The notes under the pieces: generated by a model | The model's input: only the letters and a program-made list of their open reading frames with translations | Told to the model about the DNA's origin: nothing | Database searches by the model: none | Part shown: piece after piece, positions 12,881 through 23,837 of the stretch | Numbering within the stretch: the stretch's first letter is position 1 | How the letters are laid out: each line of letters starts with the position of its first letter | From: Triangularia verruculosa | Lineage: Eukaryota; Ascomycota; Sordariomycetes; Sordariales; Podosporaceae | Assembly: GCA_033296885.1 (NCBI GenBank) | Contig: MU863920.1 | Location: forward strand, 62,001 to 126,000 | Length of the DNA stretch: 64,000 nucleotides | Direction of reading: 5' to 3' | Made by a program: the position numbers and the translations under genes

Positions 12881-14508
12881 TCAATTTGGAGGTGGTGTCT
12901 CCGTCGTAGGCTGGGGCGTTGACGTCCCTGTTGCTGGTGGTGTGTGGAACCCTTCAAAGTACGCCTTCCGGAAGGGGTTCAGCTCATCAGCTGTCTTGCC
13001 AACCAGCTTCCTTTCCTCTCTAGCTTTGACGGCTGCTAGATCGACGTCCTTGTCTGGGATGCGGCGGTAGCAGATCAGACGGCGGGACCCTGTCTCATGT
13101 CAGTGGATGGATCTGGGAATACTGGAGGTAGGAACATACACTTGTGAAACACTTGAGTAGACACCGACACCGTCTCGAGATAAGGATGACTCGGCACAGG
13201 CATCTCCTGCTCCTCATCGTTCGCCGTCGGCATCCAAAACGCTACCCTCCCGTTGTCCACCAGCGTCTGAGCCGCAAACTGGAGGATGTCATCCAGCATG
13301 GCCAAGAACCCGTATGGTTTCCTCGGTGGGATGAAATCTGCTTGCCTGTTCTTCTTGTCAGCCACTCGCTTCCCATCCACATCTTCATCACCACCCAAAC
13401 CCCCCCTCTCCACCTTTCTGAAAAAGACTTACTTGTACATCTCCCTCCCCTTCCTCTCTATCCATGGAGTCTTCTCCGGGTCCCTAACCCCCAGCACCAT
13501 CAACCCCTCTCTCACCCCATAAGGCGGATCACACACAATCCCATCAAACACCCTCCCCTTCACCCCATCCTCCCCCCCTTGTCCCAACGGCAGCCTCCTA
13601 ATCGGGGAGTTGGTCAAATCAGCCGTAAACGTCCCCCCTAACCTCCCCAACAGCCCATACTGCTCAAAATTCCCCTTCAGCGTCTTCTTCTTCTCGTCTC
13701 CGCGAATCGACCTGCCATCAATGTCGCTCCCCAGCGCCACCGCCCCAAACTCCGCAACGGCAATCGGGAAAGACCCCGTCCCGCAAAACGGATCATAAAA
13801 CAGTTTCCCTGGCGAAGCGAGCGCGATGTTGGCCGTAATCAAAGCTAATTCTGCGTCCATGCTTGTGGTGGAGATATATCTCCTCTTTTTCAGATCGAGT
13901 TTCTTTGGCAAGTCGCGCATGCCAGTTCCTAAATATCTGGTGAAATAGAGGTATTTAGGGTCTGGAATGCCGAGGGGTGTGGAGTTGAAGGGCCAGTCCT
14001 CGTGGAGGATGAATTCCTCGTCTGGGTTGCGCATCTTGATGGGGCCCATGAATCCCAGGTAAGAGAAGGAGTTGATGATGCTGATTTTTTGGTCCGAGGT
14101 CCGCGAGCCTTGGTAGGAGTCGAGGGTGAATTTGAAGGAGGGGGTGAGGTACTGGGCCCAGAGGTGGGGGGTGGTGGATTTTACGGCGGCGTGGACGGCG
14201 GGGAGGGAGGGGCCGTGGCCCCAGAGCTCGTGGATGGACATGGCGAGGATGGAGCGGCGGATGAGCTTGCGGGCGAGGGCGGCGGGGTCAGAGGGGAGGG
14301 AGGAGGGGAGGCGGATTATGCAGAAGGGGGACTATCCGGGGGAGTTAGTATGGGTGTTTGTAAAGGAAATTGATGAAATGAAAGGTAGACTTACGTCTAG
14401 ACTGTAAGAGACGACTTCCATTTCAATCCCTTCGAGAACGGCCAGGGCCTGGATCTCAGGGAGACGGAAGGTCTCATGAGACTGGGAGAAGCGGATGAGA
14501 TATTCCAT
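12881..14508 (-). CDS. TRM11: tRNA (guanine-N2-)-methyltransferase catalytic subunit
   Basis: Predicted 475 aa from minus-strand exons 14508-14395, 14331-13433, 13345-13140 and 13089-12881; introns are 63, 87 and 50 nt. The N-terminus (MEYLIRFSQSHETFRLPEI) and the following alpha/beta region correspond to the THUMP-type RNA-binding part. The Rossmann domain has FYDPFCGTGSFPIAVAEFG (SAM motif I), an acidic SDIDGRSI loop and the DPPYG catalytic motif. With Trm112 the enzyme makes m2G10 in cytoplasmic tRNAs. Exon 4 encodes a Thr/Pro-rich tail. All splice joins keep family-like sequence (for example FHKW-SRRLICYRR). Confidence 0.93.
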
Positions 14509-14989
14509 TTTTTCGATGTGTGTGAGTGGTTGCTGGTGAGTTTTGTTGTGTTGAAAATTTCTCCAGGTGTGTGGTGAAGTACAATAGACTTATGACAGAT
14601 GCATATCTTGGGACCAGAAGTCTCCAAAAGTCTTTGGCAGCTCGGCTTCAGTTGTCTCGAAAACAAACACTTTTGACTCACTTGAAGTTTTACACTCAAG
14701 TTTGAAGAGGACCGAAGAAGTGGTACAGGGCTGATTTAGACGCACGTCGGTGTGCATCTAGGCAGCGAGCTCCATTTTTAAACCAGGTACAAGCCAATAA
14801 TAAGCTTGTAATGCAAACCTAAATACACCCCCGGAGCAAGCATACCCATTCTCAAGATTTTGCCGAGGGCAGTTTCAACGACTGTCCACTCATCTTGCAC
14901 CATCTCACAGGCAAATACCCGCCTCAGCAACAGCACGTACACAACACTTGAGAACAAGGTCGGAGGTCGGCTTCTCAGTTCTCAATATC
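14509..14989. other. Divergent promoter region, TRM11 / RPP40
   Basis: 481 bp between start codons. A TGACTCA word at 14674-14680 fits the Gcn4/CPC1 consensus, but such words are expected by chance several times per 64 kb. No gene is seen. Confidence 0.4.
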
Positions 14990-16227
14990 ATGCTGTCCTT
15001 TCAGCAACCCGCCTTTTACCAATCCTCAAAATGCTTCGTCACTCACGGAGTAATGGGCCATGTCGACCCGAAGCAGCCCCCATCCAAAGGAAAACCTTGG
15101 ACAGCATTTGCGAGTCAAGACTTCGTTTACACAGTAGGCTTCTTGTTCTCTCTGTATTTTGAGGCTCCAATCTGACCACTTCATCACTTCACCAGGCCGA
15201 TCTCATTCTACCCCAAGAAGTCCTTGAGGCGGTGCAAGGAAAGTTGTTGAGGGATGAAGCTGTGCCAGAGTACAAAGGGGTTGTCATGTCACTTCACGAT
15301 ATTCTCACTGGCGACTTCTTCAACAGCTACATCAAACAGGGGAATATTCTGATGCTCTCGGAGGGAAGAAGAGGGATTGATAATGTCTTTGCTCTGAAGA
15401 GCGGGCATCTCGCAATGTTTCTCGACAAGGAGGCATATGAGCGAGCAGGTTTGGTGGGGAAGCCTCATGGAGTGAAAGGAAGAAGAGGACTCAAGCCTCG
15501 TTGGAGTATGTCATTCTACTGACCACTCTGATGGTCATTATTGCTAACTGTGACTGCAGTTGTCGAAATCGATCTCAACAGCTCGTCAATGGTCAAGGGA
15601 AAGAAGGGTTACGACAGACTGATCTATGCCAGCAAAAATGCGTTTAGCGAGCCTATGACTTGGCTATTCTACAACGCTGCATCCACAGGTAGATGTCCAA
15701 AGACCCCGGCGGCAGCAATATTTAGCTGACGTGATACAGTGCCAGACCCAGACCCATTGACTGCCTTTTCCCCAACCAGCCGCACAGCTACCCCATCAAT
15801 TACACCAGGCATTAATGCTCTTGTACCGAATCTTACTCCACCAACGGCCACAACAGAGCACGCTGCCAGAGATGAGCTCGAAGACTTTTCATCTGAGGTG
15901 TATGAATGGCTTTCTCTAGTGAGACTTCAGAGTCTTCGTATCCTCGAGGGTGACAACATCGACCCCTATCTGTCACAATATCAAGTTCCAGATGGTAGCG
16001 AGCCCGCCAAGGTGTGTAAGATCAGTTGGCGAGGCTTCTTCTCACCATCCTGGACCCGTCAGACCATGATTGATCTCATAACGGCCCTCCCATCCAAGAC
16101 CTGGTTTTCATTCAGCACCACGACCTTCTCGAAAGGGCTGGCTGGCGACAACACCGAGTGCACCTTTCTTCGACCGCCAAACTCGGCCGGGGAGTATCTC
16201 ATGTGGGAGGTCAAGAGCCATGAATGA
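14990..16227 (+). CDS. RPP40: Ribonuclease P/MRP 40-kDa subunit (Rpp40 family)
   Basis: Predicted 356 aa from exons 14990-15133, 15196-15505, 15560-15688 and 15740-16227, with introns of 51-62 nt. I chose ATG 14990 because the in-frame codons upstream are not ATG and the protein then begins MLSFQQPAFYQSSKC. Recognisable segments are CFVTHGVMGHVDPKQPP, LHDILTGDFFNSYIKQGNILMLSEG, DKEAYERAGLVGKP, KKGYDRLIYASKNAF and TWLFYNAA, the hallmark block of fungal Rpp40-like proteins. A Thr/Pro-rich insert precedes the C-terminal domain. The family is part of the nuclear RNase P/MRP protein set that matures the 5' ends of tRNAs. Confidence 0.88.
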
Positions 16228-16247
16228 AGAAAATATTCGGGTATCAA

Positions 16248-16874
16248 TTATTCCTGTCTTGGGCGGACACTTCTCTCCTCAGCCAGCCCCTCCACACCAA
16301 TAGCCTCCTCAACGAGCTGGCGCAAAGCTGCTTGCCCCTCAGGGGTGTGGATGTCATCTCTGGCAGCCAACTCCTCTATTCTTCTCCGGAACTCGGGGTC
16401 TAATTGTTGCTCGCTAGCTTCAGCCTCGTCCATTGTGCCAACAGTAACCTTTAGCCCTTGCGGGGCAGGAGGCAGCTCCGTGCCATTGGCACTCGAAGCG
16501 CCTCCCTCCAACCCAGCAAGATACTCGGCCGCCTCTGGAAACTCTTCCTCAGCTTCGAGCTTCTCTCTTGCAGTCTGGCCCTCGTCATTTGTGATCTTGG
16601 CATCGATCTTCAATTCTTCGACCAGGATTCGCGCAGCCTCGACGGTCTCGACCACGAACAGTGCCGTCTCACCATCTTCGTCTTTGATATCGACTGGGAC
16701 TTTGTACTCGTTGACCAAGCTGCGGAGAAGGTCAAAGTGGTTGTAGCTGGCGGCGGCATGTACGAGGGAGTACCCGTGCTCGTCCTGGCTAGGAGCAATG
16801 GAAGGGTTCTCGCGGAGGAGCTCGAGGAGGGCCTGCGGGTTGTCGGCGGCGAGGAGATAGGGGTTTGGTGACAT
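16248..16874 (-). CDS. Ankyrin-repeat protein, YAR1-like
   Basis: 208 aa, single exon, ATG at 16874. Ankyrin-type helices span about residues 5-105, with the consensus-like stretches DEHGYSLVHAAASYNHFDLLRSLV, DEDGETALFVVETVEAARIL and NDEGQTAREKLEAE. The C-terminal half is acidic and helical and ends in a basic PRQE tail. Length and layout resemble yeast Yar1 (a chaperone of ribosomal protein Rps3) and the small fission-yeast ankyrin proteins. The assignment to Yar1 function is inferred from architecture only. Only 20 bp separate its stop from the convergent RPP40 stop, so the 3' untranslated regions must overlap. Confidence 0.8.
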   Translation of the reverse strand: MSPNPYLLAADNPQALLELLRENPSIAPSQDEHGYSLVHAAASYNHFDLLRSLVNEYKVPVDIKDEDGETALFVVETVEAARILVEELKIDAKITNDEGQTAREKLEAEEEFPEAAEYLAGLEGGASSANGTELPPAPQGLKVTVGTMDEAEASEQQLDPEFRRRIEELAARDDIHTPEGQAALRQLVEEAIGVEGLAEERSVRPRQE

Positions 16875-17852
16875 GGTGGGTGGTAATAAGCGGTAGGCCG
16901 TGAATTCAATCTAATGTCCCTGAGTGGCTTTTCTGGGGTGGATGTTGTTGGTAGTGATCTTGGTTTGATATGATGGCTTGGAGGGGCAGTGCCGTCGACA
17001 AAAATTTGGTGGGGGTTTGTAGGACGCGGGGTAGGAACAGGGATGCCATGCACATGGAAAACGGTTGACACAGAACGGTCTCCACTGAAAATGCCGGCTG
17101 ATTTAGCGCCTTTCATCGGCACTCGGCGCCTAATGGACCGATTTTCAGGCCCTATTCTCGGGCAGCTCGATGATAGCATCATGATCTTACATGTAATTCT
17201 GGTGAGGCTTATAATTTTTGAGGAAAAAAGTAAGGTCGAAAGTAAATGAACCACATTCCCTTTGAGGCACATTTGCATCGTCTAACTCAGCAACGTCTTC
17301 TCTCTAGAGTTGAGGCATCGTAATTAGTGGTTGCTCGTATCCATGAAAACAAGCACTGCCTTCCGTCCTCACCAACGGGACCAGTCCCAAGCTTGGGTGT
17401 GACTCTTATGCCGGGCAGTTGCTTGACGCTTACAGGGCCTCTTTGGTGCGTGCACACTGCCGCCGGCCTACTGTTTTGGTAATTCCCAGGGTGCTGGGCC
17501 GTCGACTCATTGGGCCGGTTTGTCGGGTGTGGCTGCGTGATATGGTACCTCTTTCCTTTGTGAGGCCTTCGTGGAGAATAAAAGTGGTGCAGGGTGCTGC
17601 CTTCCAACAACATCAAACTCTGCTTAGTACTTTACATCATCGCAGACCAAACGGCCTTGCACGCTTGTCACCACACTCTATAAAGTCTATAAAGTCTCCC
17701 ATTTCCCCAGCTCTGCCAACTCGCAACCAGAAATCCCTTTTGCTGCGGTCACCGTATCCACCAAAACTTCTTCGCCCCTCATCATCCAGAATCTACCCTC
17801 TGCAGCCCAGCACCACTTATTCAGCACCACGACGCCCAAAAAGACACCCACC
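16875..17852. other. Divergent promoter region, ankyrin gene / TRL1
   Basis: 978 bp with no supported gene. The part next to TRL1 carries two tandem TATA-like words (listed separately) and a C-rich leader. Confidence 0.5.
17677..17694 (+). promoter_or_regulatory. Tandem TATA-like element upstream of TRL1
   Basis: The 9-mer TCTATAAAG is repeated exactly twice in a row, about 160-175 bp before the TRL1 ATG. Position and sequence fit a TATA box; the duplication suggests two alternative start windows. This is inference from sequence only. Confidence 0.45.
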
Positions 17853-20381
17853 ATGACCGATATGGTAGATAACCCGCTTTCCCACAAGTACAAGGCCTCG
17901 ACCGACTACGCCAAAGATGCCGTCGGCGTGAAGGTTCCGTACATCAGCCAAGATCCCCGGCAAATCTCTGGCCTCGTTCGCGGCCTTGATGAAAGTGCCA
18001 AAAAAGGCAAAGGAAAGAGCGGCTTCAGTTGTAAGAAGACAAAGTACGCCATCGCCGCTTCTCCAACAGGGGCGACAGTAGACTCGTGGAGATTCCAGGA
18101 ATGGGATTACAAGCGAAGAGATCTCCCAACTTATGCTCGCGGTCTCTTCACCTCGAAACGACAGGACGGTACCCCAGAAATTGTCATCCGCGGTTACGAC
18201 AAGTTCTTCAACTGCGGCGAGGTTAACGAGACATACTGGGACAACATTTTGACCAGAACCCAGGGCCCTTATGAGCTCACACTAAAGGAAAACGGGTGCA
18301 TCATCTTCATCAGCGGTCTTGAGGATGGCACCCTTCTCGTTTGCAGCAAGCACTCAACTGGTGACAGGGCGGATGCTGAGCACAGTCACGCCAGCGTCGG
18401 TGAGAAGCATATTGAGAGACAGCTCCAGCGTATTGGAAAGACCAAGGAAGATTTGGCCAGGGAACTGAGAAGCCGAAACGCCACTGCTGTTGCTGAGCTT
18501 TGCGATGACGATTTCGAGGAGCACATCCTGGCTTACGGACCAGACAAGGCCGGACTTTACCTTCACGGCATCAACCTCAACCTCCCAGAATTTTTCACCT
18601 ACCCTTCGCAGCTTGTTCAAAAATTCGCCGAGGACTGGGGCTTCGTCAAGACGGGCCTCATCATAATCAACGACATCAAGGAGGTCAAGGCTTTCCTTGA
18701 AGAAGCCGCTGAAACAGGATCACATGATGGACGCGATGTGGAAGGCTTTGTCATTCGCTGCAAGATGACCTACGACCCCGCCAAGCTCCCTTACCAGGAC
18801 TGGTTTTTCAAGTACAAGTTCGAGGAGCCGTATCTGATGTTCCGACAGTGGCGAGAGTGCACCAAAGCGCTCATCGCGGGCAAGCAGCCAAGAATCAAGA
18901 AGCATGTCAAGATCACCGAGGAGTATCTGATGTACGCCCGCAAGAGGCTGGCCGCGGATCGCAATCTGGGTAAGCTCTACCAGCAGAACCATGGCATCAT
19001 CAAGCTCAGAAACGACTTCCTCGAGTTCAAGCACATGAAGGGATCCGACGCCGCCAACCTCGAGCAGCTCTACGGAAACGGAGGTGCCGCCGAGGTAACA
19101 CGAGATGTCATCGTGGTCCCAATCGCAACAATTGGCTGCGGCAAGACGACCATCGGGCTTGCTCTTGCAAAGCTGTTCGGCTGGGGTCATATTCAGAATG
19201 ACAACATCACCGGCCCTAAGCGTCCTCCGCGTTTCACCAAGGCTCTTCTGGACGAACTTGAGGAGTGCCCTGCCGTTTTTGCCGACCGCAACAATGCCCA
19301 GAAGCACGAACGCAAGCAACTGATTACAGACGTGAAGCTCCAACACAGCAGTGCCAGTCTGGTGGCCTTGCACTTTGTTCACAACGATGTCAACACCATC
19401 CGAAAGATCACCCAGGACCGCGTGCTTGCACGTGGCGACAACCACCAGACCATTCAGGCGGCCTCAGACACGAGCAAGGTGGTCGGCATCATGGAAGGTT
19501 TCCTCCACCGCTTTGAACCTTGCGATCCAGAGAAGGAACCAGATGCTGGGTTTGACGCCGTCATTGATCTTGACCCTACCGCTGACAGCAGAGCCAATCT
19601 CGGAATCGTTGTCAAAGAGCTCCATCGTCTCTACCCCAAGTTCATCACCGAGATTCCGTCCGCTGAGGCCATGGACGAAGCCATCAAGGCTGCTTTGGAA
19701 GGGTACACTCCCGGCCTGAGACACAACATCCCGGACCGCTCCAACAACAAGGGCAAGAAGCCGCATCAGCAGGTTAATCCTGTCACTGGCAGGCAGATCA
19801 AGAAGAAGCCCCTCGAGTACATGTCTGTGGATGTTCAGACCAAGGACCTGCTGGATGTGCTGGAGAAGGCATTTGCTTCGGTGGGTAACGAGCAGGCGAA
19901 GTTTTACAAGATGCTCCAGGGTCAACGCAGAATTCAGGCAAAGTTCCACGTCACGCTTATGCACCGCGCTGGGGCTAAGGACAATCAGGAGTTATGGGAT
20001 AGATATGTGGCCATCCACGAGGCAGATGGGCAGATCCATGATGACGGCAGGCTCGGAGAGATGGAGGTGCAGCTGGAGAGGATAGTGTACGATGGCCGGG
20101 TTATGGCGATTGTGGTTAGACTGGTGCCGAGCCAGGAGGATGTTATCACCGTCAAGGGAGCGGACGGGACAGAGCAAAGCAAGCCGAAGTGGGAGTGCGT
20201 CAACAGAGTTGCGCACATCACGGTGGGAACAAGAGACTCGAATGTCAAGCCGAAGGAGTCGAACGATCTGCTGGCCAGGTGGCTGGAGAATGGGAGCGGC
20301 GAGGGGACAGGGATCCATGACATTTTGCTGGAAAATAGGCCGACTCTGAAAGGTGTCGTGCGGGGAGTGCTTTCTAGATAG
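17853..20381 (+). CDS. TRL1: tRNA ligase (tripartite ligase / kinase / cyclic phosphodiesterase)
   Basis: 842 aa in one exon. The N-terminal adenylyltransferase domain has the nucleotidyl-accepting lysine in LKENG (Lys145) and the downstream EGFVIRCK and FKYKFEEPY motifs. The central polynucleotide kinase has a P-loop GCGKTT (about residue 428). The C-terminal cyclic phosphodiesterase has the two HxT motifs at about residues 699 (HVT) and 788 (HIT). This is the fungal heal-and-seal enzyme that joins tRNA halves after intron removal and splices HAC1-type mRNA in the unfolded protein response. The three-domain order and length match the family. No intron is seen and all active-site motifs appear intact. 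Confidence 0.96.
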   Translation: MTDMVDNPLSHKYKASTDYAKDAVGVKVPYISQDPRQISGLVRGLDESAKKGKGKSGFSCKKTKYAIAASPTGATVDSWRFQEWDYKRRDLPTYARGLFTSKRQDGTPEIVIRGYDKFFNCGEVNETYWDNILTRTQGPYELTLKENGCIIFISGLEDGTLLVCSKHSTGDRADAEHSHASVGEKHIERQLQRIGKTKEDLARELRSRNATAVAELCDDDFEEHILAYGPDKAGLYLHGINLNLPEFFTYPSQLVQKFAEDWGFVKTGLIIINDIKEVKAFLEEAAETGSHDGRDVEGFVIRCKMTYDPAKLPYQDWFFKYKFEEPYLMFRQWRECTKALIAGKQPRIKKHVKITEEYLMYARKRLAADRNLGKLYQQNHGIIKLRNDFLEFKHMKGSDAANLEQLYGNGGAAEVTRDVIVVPIATIGCGKTTIGLALAKLFGWGHIQNDNITGPKRPPRFTKALLDELEECPAVFADRNNAQKHERKQLITDVKLQHSSASLVALHFVHNDVNTIRKITQDRVLARGDNHQTIQAASDTSKVVGIMEGFLHRFEPCDPEKEPDAGFDAVIDLDPTADSRANLGIVVKELHRLYPKFITEIPSAEAMDEAIKAALEGYTPGLRHNIPDRSNNKGKKPHQQVNPVTGRQIKKKPLEYMSVDVQTKDLLDVLEKAFASVGNEQAKFYKMLQGQRRIQAKFHVTLMHRAGAKDNQELWDRYVAIHEADGQIHDDGRLGEMEVQLERIVYDGRVMAIVVRLVPSQEDVITVKGADGTEQSKPKWECVNRVAHITVGTRDSNVKPKESNDLLARWLENGSGEGTGIHDILLENRPTLKGVVRGVLSR

Positions 20382-20997
20382 GATGTTGGTGAGCCTGTTT
20401 CGCGGAGGGATGCGCCTGGCGATGGTGATGGGGAGCGGAGTCCTAAGAGTAGGAATCGGTGGAGATGGGAGAGGCATGGTAGGGGCGCGAGGGATGTGCC
20501 GAGGGGGGGTGCACATGGGAGGATGCAGCATGGAAGGCTGGATTATGGGGGTGCTTTTGCTACGCTGTAGGTTTTGTGGCGCTGACTTAAGTATTTGGAA
20601 GATTGGGGTTTATTTGATGCTGCGGTTGTTCTCAACATCAGGCAGTTAGTTTCTTGTTCTTGGAGATATTTATTCTAGAATAAAAGCAACTTCGAAACCC
20701 CACTCAATTCAGGCAAACATCTTAGATGGTCAAGAATTTATCTATGTTTGTGTATGTCCATATATCATAGAAAGGGTGAATGATGCCACAAATAAAAACG
20801 AATGCATGATAGCACGTTATTTAGACCATAAGCCATGGTTTTAAAGCCCTGCCAGATAAAGTCCATTCATGCCCTTCAGACCAGAACCATCTGATTCAGA
20901 TATAGCAGAAACATAGATTTTGGTCAATTCAAGAATCCCCCTCTTTTTTACCTTCTTTTGACTATTATCCAAAGAAATATAAAAGCCACAACAAGTA
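20382..20997. other. Convergent intergenic region, TRL1 / TRP4
   Basis: A G-rich 3' region just after TRL1 is followed by AT-rich sequence from about 20,640. There is no supported gene. Confidence 0.5.
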
Positions 20998-22296
20998 TCA
21001 CTCCTCGCCAAAAGAGTTGGTAACCTCGACAAACCTCGCCCACTGCCTCTTCGCCTCCCCGCTCTTGACCGCCCACCTCGCCCTCCTCACCCCCTCCTTC
21101 CACCTCCCGCCTCCCGGACCCCGTTCAGTAATAACCTTCCCATCATCCCCATGACCCATATCAGACGTGTCCGCCTCTGTAATCCCCGCAACGACGAACA
21201 ACGCCGCGGTATTGATCAGGACAAAGTGCAAGATCGGATCGTCATCAGACACCTCCCCGCTGAGGATCCTGGTAAGTATCGCCGCGTTCTCCGTCGGTTG
21301 CTTGCCGGGGGAGACCTCCGACAGCGAGTGGGCAGGCAACCCAAAGTCTCTTGGGTGTAGCCGGAAGTGTTCGGTTTGCCCGTCGATGATCCGCCAGCAC
21401 AGCGTCTCGCCTGCGCACGAGATCTCGTCTAGCTCCTCGTCGCCGCAGACCACCATTGCTTTTTTTGCGCCGGCCATGCAGAGGGCTGAGGCGAAGACGG
21501 GGCCGATGTCCTTGCGTGCTACGCCGATCATGCGGGCTTCGAGAAGGGATGGGGAGGAGAGGTCGGTTGGGTTGGCGAGGGGGCCGACGAGGTTGAAGAT
21601 GGTTCGCCAGGGGAGTTGGCGGCGGGTGGGGGCGACGTATTTCATGCCTGGGTGGAACACGGGGGCGAAGAGGAAGCCGTAGTTGGAGTGAGAATAAAGG
21701 GGGGAGATGGTGTCGGGGCGGATGCGCGAGATTTGAGGGGGGAGGGGGGGCATGCAGTTGAGGAGGTCGGCGGAGCCGGATTTGGAGGTGGAGGCTTTGT
21801 TGCCGTGTTTAGCGATGAGGAGGAGGGAGGAGGCGAGGATGGAGGAGGTGGTGGAGATGTTGAAGGTGTTGTGGGAGTCGCCGCCTGTGCCGACTATGTC
21901 GACCTGTTTGAAGGTGGGCAGGGTTAGTGTTGGGGGTTGGAGATGGTATGGGAAGGGGGGATAACTGACGAGGCCTCCTTGGTAGTCGCCTTCTGGTCGC
22001 CGGCGGGAGTCGACGACTTTACGGAGCTCAGAGACATCGATCTTTGCGGCCGACTTCAACATGGCTTGCGCCGTCTTGTGGAGGACCTCTGCCTGCCGGT
22101 CGAGGCCGGTGAAGTGCAGGCACATAAGAAGGGAGCCGGCCTGGACATCGGAGACTTGGTTGGTGAAGAAGTAGGATATGGCATTGGCGATCTCGTCGGG
22201 GGAGACGGTGTCTGGGTGGCCTACTGGCCAGAGTCTGGAGAGGAGAGGCTTGATATCGATTGGGGGGAGCTCGGCGGGGGCTGTTTGCGACGACAT
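20998..22296 (-). CDS. TRP4: Anthranilate phosphoribosyltransferase (tryptophan biosynthesis)
   Basis: Predicted 410 aa from minus-strand exons 22296-21970 and 21903-20998. The 66-nt intron (gtcagt ... aacag) is a multiple of three and has no stop, so the whole span reads open. The spliced join GGL-VDIVGTGGDSHNTFN is the family sequence and the retained version inserts 22 Pro-rich residues, so splicing is favoured. Motifs: GTGGD for PRPP, NISTTSS, KHGNKASTSKSGSADLL, FLFAPVFHPGMK and FNLVGPLANP. The enzyme joins PRPP to anthranilate, step two of the tryptophan branch. A Gcn4/CPC1-type site lies 155 bp upstream. The C-terminal tail is extended and charged. Confidence 0.94.
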   Translation of the reverse strand: MSSQTAPAELPPIDIKPLLSRLWPVGHPDTVSPDEIANAISYFFTNQVSDVQAGSLLMCLHFTGLDRQAEVLHKTAQAMLKSAAKIDVSELRKVVDSRRRPEGDYQGGLVSYPPFPYHLQPPTLTLPTFKQVDIVGTGGDSHNTFNISTTSSILASSLLLIAKHGNKASTSKSGSADLLNCMPPLPPQISRIRPDTISPLYSHSNYGFLFAPVFHPGMKYVAPTRRQLPWRTIFNLVGPLANPTDLSSPSLLEARMIGVARKDIGPVFASALCMAGAKKAMVVCGDEELDEISCAGETLCWRIIDGQTEHFRLHPRDFGLPAHSLSEVSPGKQPTENAAILTRILSGEVSDDDPILHFVLINTAALFVVAGITEADTSDMGHGDDGKVITERGPGGGRWKEGVRRARWAVKSGEAKRQWARFVEVTNSFGEE

Positions 22297-22802
22297 GGTG
22301 GGCAGCGAGCTAGAGTACGTCTGCTCGCGAAATGGGTCCGGAATAGTGGAAAGTGGCTTGAATTGAAACGGTTTCTATTTGATTGGAAAGTTCCAACTTC
22401 CCAGTAACAAGTTAGATATCCCAATGGCAAGAAAACAAATGCGAGAAAGTTGAGTCATCTTGAAAGGAAACACTGCCAGGAGCTGCTTATAGGCCTGAAT
22501 GCTTTGTCCCGCACAGCTTCCGGCGACGGCCCCTCGATGACCGAGTATAGCGGGGACAATTACAGGGGTAAGTAGCCTGTCAGTTTTGGCAGAATTGAGG
22601 CGGTGAGACGCTATTGGTTCTGAGTTGGAGGAAGCTTGGACCACTCCGCCATGCAATTGGCGCGCCGCCAAAATTTCTGGGTTGCCGGATTGAAAGCCGT
22701 AGAGGTGTATTCAGCGAGAGGGAGGCTCATTTGATAGGCCAGGCAGGTATTTACAACATTGTACGGGCCTCAACAGGAGACTAATACAGACAAGTAGACA
22801 CA
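22297..22802. other. Divergent promoter region, TRP4 / uL10m
   Basis: 506 bp between start codons. It contains the CPC1-like site. No gene is seen. Confidence 0.5.
22451..22457 (-). promoter_or_regulatory. Putative CPC1/Gcn4 site upstream of TRP4
   Basis: The heptamer TGAGTCA matches the TGA(C/G)TCA consensus of the general amino-acid control activator (CPC1 in Neurospora, Gcn4 in yeast). It lies 155 bp upstream of the ATG of an amino-acid biosynthesis gene, the class this factor controls. The word alone is expected several times by chance in the window; context raises the odds. Confidence 0.55.
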
Positions 22803-23837
22803 ATGCCACCAAGAATACGATGCACGGCGTCGGCCCGCGGCCTGACTGCCGCTGTTAAACCCTCCAGACCATCAGCTGCTCTCCTGCGCCCATCAGCACC
22901 AGCAGTGACCTCGGCCGCGAGGCAATATGCGACGGTGTCGTCTAGAGGCCTGCGCCTCCCCGACGACTATGTCCCTCCCACAAAACCTCCCACGGCCCGT
23001 CCCAGCGAGACCAGGAAGGCGCAGCTGCTTCGAACATATACCTCCCTCCTCCGTTCCACCCCGCTAGTCCTCCTGTTCCAACACAACAACCTCACTGCCG
23101 AAGAATGGGTTGCTGTCAGACGAGAGCTCAAGGCCGCTATCACTGCCGTACCAACCACGGGAGACGAGTCTGCCGCCCTTGCTTCCAAGGCCCAGCTCCA
23201 CGTCTTGCGGACAAGCATCTTTAATGTCGCCCTCAAGCTCGTCGAGTTCTACGATCCCTCCAAAGTCGAGCCAACCTCGGCCCCCACTGTGACTGGCAAG
23301 AGAGTAAAGGTCGTTTACAACCACGATCTGTCCAGGGCTGCCTGGAAGGCTGTCAGGGAGGTCACCATGGGCGAGACCCCTATTCCCGAAACCTCCACAT
23401 ACGCTCAGCTCTCGCCTCTTCTGGTCGGCCCAGTAGCAGCCTTTACTCTCCCCGCTGTGTCGCCTCAACATCTGGCTGCGGCTCTCAGCGTTCTCAGCCC
23501 CAGTCCTCCAGGTTTCCCCGCCCCAACAAGGAAGAAGAACCCCGGTTATTACGAACCAATCACCCAGAGCGGTCTGCAAAAGCTGTTGCTTATTGGTGCC
23601 CGGATTGAGGATAAGGCTTTTGACATGGACGGAGTCAAGTGGGTTGGCGGTATTGAGAATGGCTTGGAAGGTCTGCGTGCCCAGCTTGTGCACATGCTCC
23701 AGAGCGCAGGCATGGGTCTTACATCTACCCTCGAGGGTGCTGGCAAGGCCCTCTGGCTCACGATGGAGAGCAGGAGAAGTGTGTTGGAGGAGGAGCAGAA
23801 CGGTGGAAAGACGGAGGAGAAGAAGGCCGATGCTTAA
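22803..23837 (+). CDS. MRPL11: Mitochondrial large-subunit ribosomal protein uL10m (MRPL11 family)
   Basis: 344 aa in one exon. The first 45 residues are basic, Ser/Ala-rich and almost free of acidic residues, as in a mitochondrial targeting sequence ([14 protein letters not shown] to ARQYATVSS). The core begins with [16 protein letters not shown], then [16 protein letters not shown] and VRRELKAAI, the uL10 fold that binds 23S-type rRNA at the stalk base. The C-terminal part ([29 protein letters not shown]) is typical of fungal mitochondrial versions. The tail is Glu/Lys-rich. Assigned to family by sequence recognition; length fits. Confidence 0.85.
   Translation: MPPRIRCTASARGLTAAVKPSRPSAALLRPSAPAVTSAARQYATVSSRGLRLPDDYVPPTKPPTARPSETRKAQLLRTYTSLLRSTPLVLLFQHNNLTAEEWVAVRRELKAAITAVPTTGDESAALASKAQLHVLRTSIFNVALKLVEFYDPSKVEPTSAPTVTGKRVKVVYNHDLSRAAWKAVREVTMGETPIPETSTYAQLSPLLVGPVAAFTLPAVSPQHLAAALSVLSPSPPGFPAPTRKKNPGYYEPITQSGLQKLLLIGARIEDKAFDMDGVKWVGGIENGLEGLRAQLVHMLQSAGMGLTSTLEGAGKALWLTMESRRSVLEEEQNGGKTEEKKADA

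Noticed and set aside
14674..14680. Second Gcn4/CPC1 word, upstream of TRM11/RPP40
   Set aside because: Neither gene is an amino-acid biosynthesis gene, and the word is expected by chance.
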